This document shows positions 5,995 through 9,758 of a stretch of 9,758 bases of DNA, one piece after another (position 1 is the stretch's first letter; each line of letters opens with the position of its first letter). The stretch comes from CAZPMC01 sp964587755 (GTDB lineage Bacteria > Bacillota > Clostridia > Acetivibrionales > DTU013). Made by a program: the position numbers and the translations under genes. Under the pieces are notes generated by a model. That model did not search any database, was not told the DNA's origin, and saw nothing but the letters and a program-made list of their open reading frames with translations. The stretch lies in the NCBI GenBank assembly GCA_964587755.1, contig CAZPMC010000055.1:1-9758 (forward strand), read 5' to 3'.

Positions 5995-6023
5995 ATTTTA
6001 TAGTTATTTTGGGGGAAGTTCAA
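5995..6023 (-). promoter_or_regulatory. promoter of the YgjP-like gene
   Basis: On the minus strand: TTGAAC (6023-6018), 17-bp spacer, TAAAAT (6000-5995). Start near 5988. The -35 box is only 8 bases from the first unit of the 19-bp tandem repeat, so repeat length changes would alter the sequence just upstream of the promoter. Confidence 0.6.
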
Positions 6024-6030
6024 TTTGCAA

Positions 6031-6237
6031 ATACGAGCGATGAGCTTTGATACGAGCAAAGGGCTTTGATACGANNNNNNNNNNNNNNNNNNNNNNNNNN
6101 NNNNNNNNNNNNNNNNNNNNNNNNNNNNNNNNNNNNNNNNNNNNNNNNNNNNNNNNNNNNNNNNNNNNNNNNNNGCTTTGATACGAGCAAAGGGCTTTGA
6201 TACGAACAATGAGCTTTGATACGAGCAAAGGGCTTTA
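6031..6237. repeat. 19-bp tandem repeat, interrupted by assembly gap
   Basis: Head-to-tail 19-bp units of two alternating types: A, ATACGAGCAAAGGGCTTTG, and B, with GATGA or AATGA in place of AAAGG. Left of the gap are units B (6031-6049) and A (6050-6068) and the start of another. To the right are A (6181-6199), B-like (6200-6218) and A (6219-6237, last base changed). The A-B alternation implies a 38-bp higher-order unit. Adjacent units contain CTTTG-N7-CAAAG mini-hairpins. Because 19 is not a multiple of 3 and the unit has no stop on the minus strand, all three minus frames stay open; I regard those frames as artefacts. The true copy number is unknown. Confidence 0.9.
6075..6174. other. assembly gap of 100 N
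   Basis: Exactly 100 undetermined bases, a conventional placeholder length. The repeat phase on the two sides does not fit this length: unit starts at 6069 and 6162 differ by 93, not a multiple of 19. So the real distance is unknown. The repeat itself probably caused the break. Confidence 0.97.
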
Positions 6238-6388
6238 GTCTGATGCATACCCTCCTTAGAAAAATATTGCCGGGAGGGGAATTTTGCAATTTAGCTTTAA
6301 GGTGAAGCGGAACCTAAGCGTCAGGCTAATCCGGGCAAAGGAGAGAAGAGCATATGAAGTTTATAGTGTAAATGGACCCGAAATGTAA

Positions 6389-6394
6389 TATAAT
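6389..6394 (+). promoter_or_regulatory. possible -10 box for the YhfC-family gene
   Basis: TATAAT occurs 30 bases before the start codon of the next gene. No good -35 match lies 16-18 bases upstream, so this is either a weak or an activator-dependent promoter, or chance. Confidence 0.3.
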
Positions 6395-6424
6395 GGGATG
6401 GTAATAGTAAAGGGGGAGATTGTT

Positions 6425-7483
6425 ATGCAAGAAATTGGTATACAATATTCTGTACCTACGCTGTCAATTGTTTTTATGGCAATTACCGCTATGTTTGGGA
6501 TTGTTATTCCAGTAGTTCTGTTTCTAATTTTCAGGAAAAAGTATAAGACGGACATTGCACCGTTCTTTATCGGATGCGCTGTATTCTTTGTGTTTGCAAT
6601 AATACTTGAAGGCATCATCAACACACTGATATTTACATCCGGCGTTGGGAAGACAATACAAGGCAACATTTGGCTCTACGGCATAATAGGCGGCTTTATG
6701 GCGGGGCTCTTTGAGGAAACGGGGCGGTTTACCGCTTTCAAGACTGTATTTAAAAAGTACCGGGCAAATGATAAGAATTCTCTTATGTACGGGGCGGGAC
6801 ATGGGGGTTTTGAAGCGTTTTTTATATTATTTTTCAGCATGTTATCAAATATTATTATATCGTTAATGCTCAACGCAGGTATGACAAACATGCTTACAGC
6901 CGGTGTAACCGATGAAGCAATGCTGCAAAATCTCTCCAATGTATATCAGACACTGTCCCAAACTCCTTCAATTACTTTCTTGATAGGAACTATTGAGCGA
7001 ATTGGGGCAGTAGCCCTTCATATTTCCTTGTCGGTCTTAGTTTGGTTTGCGGCAAAAAAGGGCGGCATGTGTTTTTGGTTTTATCCGCTTTCGATCTTGT
7101 TGCACTGTTTAGTTAACGCTGTTGCAGTCATAATGTCAAAATATGTAGCCAGCTTATGGCTGGTTGAGGTGATGATTTATATCATGTCCGCATGCTGCGC
7201 TCTGATAGCTTTGAAGGTGTGGAAAAAGTATTCCTCAAGTTATGAAGAATTCGAAGAAACAGGAGCTGGAGAAGTTGAAACAGGGGAGATTGAGACTGGA
7301 GAAGCAGGGGAGATTGAGTCTGGAGAAGCAGGGGAGATTGAGACTGGAGAAGCAGGGGAGATTGAGACTGGAGAAGCAGGAGTTGAAATGGTAGCAACAG
7401 GAGAAATAGAAGTCGCAGAAACGGGAACCGGGGAGGTAGAGAATGCAGGGATAGAAGCTGGAGAAGAAGTGGAAGAAATATAA
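6425..7483 (+). CDS. YhfC-family intramembrane metalloprotease with repeat-built acidic tail
   Basis: A polytopic membrane protein of the YhfC family (PF10086 type, related to CPBP/CAAX-processing glutamic proteases). The 352-residue product has about seven or eight hydrophobic segments in residues 10-265. Conserved polar motifs lie in or next to membrane segments: EETGR (97-101), GAGHGGFE (123-130), Glu191-Arg192 with His199, and His227 before Asn231. The start is ATG 6425 because AAGGGGGAGATTGTT immediately precedes it; an earlier GTG-type start lacks support. Residues 275-352 form a highly acidic Gly/Glu/Thr tail containing TGEAGEIE-type 8-residue repeats, which lies beyond the normal end of the family and should be cytoplasmic or surface-exposed depending on topology. 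Substrate is unknown. Confidence 0.88.
   Translation: MQEIGIQYSVPTLSIVFMAITAMFGIVIPVVLFLIFRKKYKTDIAPFFIGCAVFFVFAIILEGIINTLIFTSGVGKTIQGNIWLYGIIGGFMAGLFEETGRFTAFKTVFKKYRANDKNSLMYGAGHGGFEAFFILFFSMLSNIIISLMLNAGMTNMLTAGVTDEAMLQNLSNVYQTLSQTPSITFLIGTIERIGAVALHISLSVLVWFAAKKGGMCFWFYPLSILLHCLVNAVAVIMSKYVASLWLVEVMIYIMSACCALIALKVWKKYSSSYEEFEETGAGEVETGEIETGEAGEIESGEAGEIETGEAGEIETGEAGVEMVATGEIEVAETGTGEVENAGIEAGEEVEEI
7295..7390 (+). repeat. 24-bp in-frame tandem repeat within the YhfC-family gene
   Basis: Three near-identical 24-bp units (7295-7318, 7319-7342, 7343-7366; one base differs) and a fourth that degenerates after about 14 bases (7367-7390). Each encodes eight residues, so copy-number change keeps the reading frame. 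Looser versions of the same GGAGA/GGGGAG pattern extend over about 7260-7470. Confidence 0.92.
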
Positions 7484-7588
7484 GCCTATGATTAAATTCC
7501 GGGAAAAAGGAGTACATGAAATAGACTTTTAAAAAATAGACTTAAGTAAGTAAGAAAAAGCATAGCACAGATTTAATTTTTGATAAGG

Positions 7589-7624
7589 GGAGCAGCGAGC
7601 AACTACAGCTGCTCCTTCATTTTT
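7589..7624 (+). terminator. intrinsic terminator of the YhfC-family gene
   Basis: GGAGCAGC (7589-7596) pairs perfectly with GCTGCTCC (7608-7615) with an 11-base loop, followed by TTCATTTTT. The stem covers the stop codon of the convergent minus-strand gene, so it may shorten both transcripts, though the minus-strand tail is a poor U-tract. Confidence 0.75.
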
Positions 7625-8061
7625 ATTACGTTCTCAATTAATTTTGCCGCATCACCAACAAGCTCGGCGCATGGGCGTTTTTTATAATACAGAGGCGTCC
7701 TGTTTTCAGGAGTTGGCTTATCAGGGCCTTCGTTGATACCTAATAATTCACGGCAAATTATTGAACCATTATCTTTTTTAAATTGCTCTGCCAGTTCTTG
7801 AATTAGTTTATAATGCTCTGATTTTGCTGTTCTATCATTTGGATCTGCATATCCGAATTTCATCCCAGCGACCATAAACATTCCGCTTACAGCGCCACAC
7901 ACCTCTCTTAGCCTTCCCATCCCTCCTCCGAAGGATGAAGCCAGCTTAACGGCTAAATCAAAATCTAACTGCAAATCCTCGCAGAATGCGGCAAAGACAG
8001 CCTGCGAGCAATTGTAGCCTTGCATAAAAAGCTCTTTTGCATATTTCGAATGATCAATCAA
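7603..8061 (-). CDS. C_GCAxxG_C_C family putative redox-active protein
   Basis: A small cysteine protein family found mainly in anaerobes and thought to be redox active; its partner is unknown. The 152-residue product has the expected cysteines: Cys18 in GYNCSQAV, Cys55 within FGGGMGRLREVCGAVSG (44-60), Cys103 in IICRELLG and Cys131 in RPCAELVG. Cys27 is an extra. The start is TTG 8061, placed 7 bases after GTGGGGG; no ATG is available near the conserved N-terminus. It is divergent from the DtxR-like regulator gene, with 181 bases between them. A role linked to that regulator is inferred from position only. Confidence 0.92.
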   Translation of the reverse strand: MIDHSKYAKELFMQGYNCSQAVFAAFCEDLQLDFDLAVKLASSFGGGMGRLREVCGAVSGMFMVAGMKFGYADPNDRTAKSEHYKLIQELAEQFKKDNGSIICRELLGINEGPDKPTPENRTPLYYKKRPCAELVGDAAKLIENVIKMKEQL

Positions 8062-8103
8062 TGGATTTCCCCCACTTTTAAATTATTACTGTGTAATGCT
8101 GTT

Positions 8104-8132
8104 ATTATAAAGCAGTTATTTTTTTAAATCAA
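8104..8132 (-). promoter_or_regulatory. promoter of the C_GCAxxG_C_C gene
   Basis: On the minus strand: TTGATT (8132-8127), 17-bp spacer, TATAAT (8109-8104). Start near 8097, leaving a 35-base leader. Confidence 0.65.
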
Positions 8133-8164
8133 TCAATTAATCCGGATTTTGAAGTAAAACATTG

Positions 8165-8193
8165 TTGACATATGCCCATAATGGTGTTATTAT
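8165..8193 (+). promoter_or_regulatory. promoter of the DtxR-like regulator operon
   Basis: TTGACA (8165-8170, perfect -35), 17-bp spacer, TATTAT (8188-8193); a TATAAT at 8191-8196 would need a 20-bp spacer. Start near 8200. Confidence 0.7.
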
Positions 8194-8215
8194 AATTATG
8201 AGCATATGCTAATAA
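8165..8215. promoter_or_regulatory. two inverted operator-like sites over the regulator promoter
   Basis: The plus strand at 8195-8212 reads ATTATGAGCATATGCTAA. The minus strand over 8182-8165 reads ATTATGGGCATATGTCAA, identical at 15 of 18 positions. The downstream copy extends to a palindrome TTATgAGCATATGCTaATAA (8196-8215) with one mismatched pair. One site covers the -35 box and the other covers the transcription start, as expected of an autorepressor's operators. Binding by the adjacent DtxR-like protein is inferred. Confidence 0.6.
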
Positions 8216-8242
8216 CTAATTAAGGAGAGTGTAAATAATAAA

Positions 8243-8641
8243 ATGAACGCTACTCAAAAACAATTGATTACACGTTCAAAAGAGAATTATTTACGAACAA
8301 TATATGAATTATCAAAACTAAATAAATTAATTCGTTCATCAGATATTGCAGAAAAGCTTGGGGTATCAAGGGCTAGTGTTAGCAAGATGATGTCGGAACT
8401 GAAAAAAGCAGGTCTGATTGAGAAAGAGAAATATGGAGGTGTCACTTTAACAGAAGGCGGCTATAAAATCTCTTCCCAAATAAAAATGAAGCATGACCTT
8501 ATTAAAGTATTTCTAATGGAAGTCCTGGGAGTGAGGGAACCAATTGCCGATAGGGATGCATGCAATATAGAACACTGCATTGGCAGTGAGACTATAGAAA
8601 AGCTCAACAAGCAATTGGAGAGAGCTTTTAAGTATAAATAA
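8243..8641 (+). CDS. DtxR-family metal-dependent transcriptional regulator
   Basis: A 132-residue DNA-binding repressor of the DtxR/IdeR/MntR family, which uses Fe(II) or Mn(II) as corepressor. Residues 10-75 form the winged helix-turn-helix: SKENYLRTIYEL, recognition region RASVSKMMSELKKAGLI, and wing GGVTLTEGGYKI. Residues 82-122 form the metal-binding and dimer domain: His84, and ACNIEH giving Cys107, Glu110 and His111, aligning with DtxR Cys102, Glu105 and His106. Two DtxR ligands differ: Asn15 stands where Met10 is, and Lys88 where the ancillary-site Glu83 is, so metal preference may differ. No SH3 domain. The ribosome binding site AAGGAGAG lies 13 bases from ATG, an unusually long spacing with no closer start. 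Followed after 25 bases by the DUF5320 gene, so probably one operon. Confidence 0.9.
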   Translation: MNATQKQLITRSKENYLRTIYELSKLNKLIRSSDIAEKLGVSRASVSKMMSELKKAGLIEKEKYGGVTLTEGGYKISSQIKMKHDLIKVFLMEVLGVREPIADRDACNIEHCIGSETIEKLNKQLERAFKYK

Positions 8642-8666
8642 GTTTAATGTGAAAGGTGGTGATAAT

Positions 8667-9194
8667 ATGCCAAAAGCAGATGGAACAGGACCTTTGGGCA
8701 ATGGACCGATGACAGGGAGAGGCGCAGGCTTTTGTGCGGGCAATGAAGTACCCGGTTATGCAAATGCAACTGGTTTAGGACGCGGCTTCATAAGGGGAGG
8801 CGGCCATAGTGCCAGTTTCGAGTTCAAAAGAGGAAGCGGCCATAGTGCCAGTTTCGGGTTCAAAAGAGGAAGCGGCAAAGGTGCGGGACTTGGCTTAAGA
8901 AGGGGAGTAGGCTGCCGTGCAGGTGTGAGCTTCAGAAGAGGGAACGGCACAGGCTTCGGATTCAAAGGAAGCGGCAAAGGTGCGGGACTTGGATTAAGAA
9001 GAGCATTTAGCAAGGCGGGTTTGCCCGGATGGGTTCGCCTCGGAAGGAGGTGGAGACAAGCCGATGAAAGCGATTCTCCAGTTGATGAGAAGGAGTTTTT
9101 GAGAAAGCAGGAAGCTATTTTGGAAAAGCAGCTTGAAGAATTGAGGAAGCGGCTCGAAGGTATTGATAAAGAAGTTGAAGAAGATGAAAAATAA
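8667..9194 (+). CDS. DUF5320-type Gly-rich protein with expanded internal repeat
   Basis: The N-terminus MPKADGTGPLGNGPMTGRGAG, followed by FCAG, is the hallmark of DUF5320 proteins, small proteins of anaerobes often encoded near DUF134 and nitrogenase-cofactor or Mrp-like genes; function unknown. The 175-residue product is longer than typical because residues 44-112 consist of six Gly/Arg-rich 12-residue repeats (the fifth is 9). Only two cysteines are present (23 and 83). Residues 141-175 form a charged helix with coiled-coil character (KEFLRKQEAILEKQLEELRK), as in relatives. The start is ATG 8667, 7 bases after AAAGGTGG; an upstream GTG at 8649 lacks a site. Probably co-transcribed with the DtxR-like gene 25 bases upstream and followed by its own terminator. 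Confidence 0.87.
   Translation: MPKADGTGPLGNGPMTGRGAGFCAGNEVPGYANATGLGRGFIRGGGHSASFEFKRGSGHSASFGFKRGSGKGAGLGLRRGVGCRAGVSFRRGNGTGFGFKGSGKGAGLGLRRAFSKAGLPGWVRLGRRWRQADESDSPVDEKEFLRKQEAILEKQLEELRKRLEGIDKEVEEDEK
8796..9002 (+). repeat. 36-bp tandem repeat coding for 12-residue units
   Basis: Six consecutive units, each starting GGA/GGG-x-x-GGC-like and ending in AGA or AGG: residues 44-55, 56-67, 68-79, 80-91, 92-100 (short by three codons) and 101-112. Units 1 and 2 are nearly identical (GHSASF followed by E/GFKR); units 3 and 6 are nearly identical (GSGKGAGLGLRR). This suggests at least two rounds of duplication. Confidence 0.9.
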
Positions 9195-9215
9195 GTTATT
9201 CCCACAGTGGAAGAT

Positions 9216-9236
9216 GCAGGTTTTAAACCTGCTTTT
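9216..9236 (+). terminator. intrinsic terminator after the DUF5320 gene
   Basis: GCAGGT (9216-9221) pairs with ACCTGC (9227-9232), 5-base loop, followed by TTTT. The stem is short but in the right place 22 bases after the stop. Confidence 0.55.
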
Positions 9237-9259
9237 CCTATGTTTGCTAAAAGAATAGA

Positions 9260-9380
9260 GGCTGGCAGAATGGCAGGTAGAATGTTAGGTAATAGGCTGG
9301 CAGAATGGCAGGTAGAATGTTAGGTAATAGGCTGGTAGAATGACAGGAAGAATGGCAGGTAGAATGGCTGGCAGATAAAA
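9260..9380. repeat. 35-bp tandem repeat with about 12-bp sub-repeats
   Basis: Two identical 35-bp copies (9260-9294 and 9295-9329) starting GGCTGGCAGAATGGCAGG, then diverged copies to about 9380. Within each unit a shorter motif of the form AGAATGNNAGG recurs every 11-12 bases. Non-coding as it stands: the longest reading meets stops within about 20 codons. Confidence 0.88.
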
Positions 9381-9389
9381 TGGTCATAA

Positions 9390-9418
9390 TTGACGTATGT
9401 TCAAGATAATACTATAAT
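9390..9418 (+). promoter_or_regulatory. promoter of the DUF134 gene
   Basis: TTGACG (9390-9395), 17-bp spacer, TATAAT (9413-9418). Start near 9425. An ATTATC/GATAAT inverted pair (9417-9422 with 9430-9435) covers the start site and could be an operator. Confidence 0.7.
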
Positions 9419-9459
9419 TATCGCAAGCTGATAATATTATATGGAGTGGAGTTGACAAA

Positions 9460-9758
9460 GTGGCGAGACCTATTAAGTGGCGAAAGATAGATAATATACC
9501 GTCTATACCTTACTTTGTCCCATCAAATAAGGATGTTCCTGAGGTGTCCAAAAACACTCTTTTGCTCGAAGAGTTGGAGGCTATCCGGTTGAAGGATTTA
9601 GAAGGCTTAGAGCAGGAAGAATGTGCTGCCAGGATGATGGTTTCCCGGCCTACATTTCAGCGCATTTTATTGGCTGCTCGTGAAAAGATCGCCGACAGCT
9701 TGGTAAACGGTAAAGTGATTCATATTGACGGAGGCAATTATACACTTAATATTTGCCC
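9460..9758 (+). CDS. DUF134 family helix-turn-helix protein (3' end outside window)
   Basis: The first 99 codons of a DUF134 protein, a small family predicted to bind DNA. It begins MARPIKWRKI, close to the family's MARPxKWR start. Residues 36-46 (LEELEAIRLKD) and 47-85 (LEGLEQEECAARMMVSRPTFQRILLAAREKIADSLVNGK) form the sigma-like helix-turn-helix, followed by IHIDGGNYTL. The usual metal-site cysteines of the N-terminal region (around residues 11-20) are absent here, where relatives often have CC. Only Cys55 and the terminal Cys99 are seen. Start is GTG 9460 with GGAGTGGA 9 bases upstream. It has its own promoter and follows the DUF5320 gene, a common neighbour. Confidence 0.9.
   Translation, partial: MARPIKWRKIDNIPSIPYFVPSNKDVPEVSKNTLLLEELEAIRLKDLEGLEQEECAARMMVSRPTFQRILLAAREKIADSLVNGKVIHIDGGNYTLNIC

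Noticed and set aside
6031..6237. CRISPR array
   Set aside because: Units are 19 bp with no unique spacers between them; it is a plain head-to-tail tandem repeat and no cas gene is present.
5970..6289. Open reading frames on the minus strand across the repeat and the gap
   Set aside because: All three frames are open because the 19-bp unit lacks stops and is not a multiple of 3. They run through undetermined bases, and the only nearby Shine-Dalgarno (GGAGGG) is just 1-2 bases from its ATG.
7182..7517. Leu/Gln/Ser-rich open frame on the minus strand
   Set aside because: It is the antisense of the GAG-rich repeat tail of the YhfC-family gene; low complexity with no start signals.
8756..9205. 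Pro/Leu-rich open frame on the minus strand
   Set aside because: Antisense of the Gly/Arg repeat in the DUF5320 gene, whose N-terminus, ribosome binding site and family motif are clear.

Overview
This window looks like chromosomal DNA of an anaerobic, low-to-moderate GC Clostridia-type Firmicute. The evidence is strong AGGAGG-like ribosome binding sites, several TTG/GTG starts, sigma-A promoters with 17-bp spacers, U-rich intrinsic terminators, and families common in anaerobes (DUF362 ferredoxin-like, C_GCAxxG_C_C, DUF5320, DUF134, YhfC). I cannot name the genus. A run of exactly 100 N at 6075-6174 is an assembly gap lying inside a tandem repeat.

Layout. 1-469 has no confident gene: it holds an open frame running in from the left edge, a 10-bp inverted repeat, a 24-codon ORF with a strong ribosome binding site, and the galU promoter. 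470-1339 is galU (UDP-glucose synthesis). Its terminator-like hairpin abuts the start codon of an unrecognised membrane-anchored protein (1417-1968). A shared terminator separates this from a minus-strand operon: a TtcA-like PP-loop tRNA thiolase, then a DUF362 protein with two [4Fe-4S] motifs. The ttcA promoter overlaps a divergent plus-strand promoter that appears to drive an orphan non-coding transcript ending near 4050. tRNA-Pro(TGG) follows with its own promoter and terminator, then a MITE-like inverted repeat. The right arm of that repeat carries the -35 box of what looks like a leaderless promoter for a DUF559/AbiEi-like nuclease-fold protein (4377-5285). A convergent YgjP-type metallopeptidase (5322-5960) has its promoter at the edge of the 19-bp tandem repeat that contains the gap.

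The right third starts with a YhfC-family intramembrane protease whose C-terminal tail is built from 24-bp in-frame repeats. A putative redox/metal cluster follows: a C_GCAxxG_C_C cysteine protein (minus), a divergent DtxR-like metalloregulator with two inverted copies of an 18-bp operator-like site over its promoter, a DUF5320 protein enlarged by a 12-residue Gly-rich repeat, a 35-bp tandem repeat, and a truncated DUF134 helix-turn-helix gene running off the right edge.

How the genes may work together (inference): DtxR-like regulator, DUF5320, DUF134 and C_GCAxxG_C_C proteins suggest a metal-responsive redox or iron-sulfur locus. The TtcA-like and DUF362 genes both carry Fe-S cysteine motifs and form a separate small operon. 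A notable theme is repeat expansion: four separate tandem repeats, two of them inside genes, lie within about 3.3 kb.
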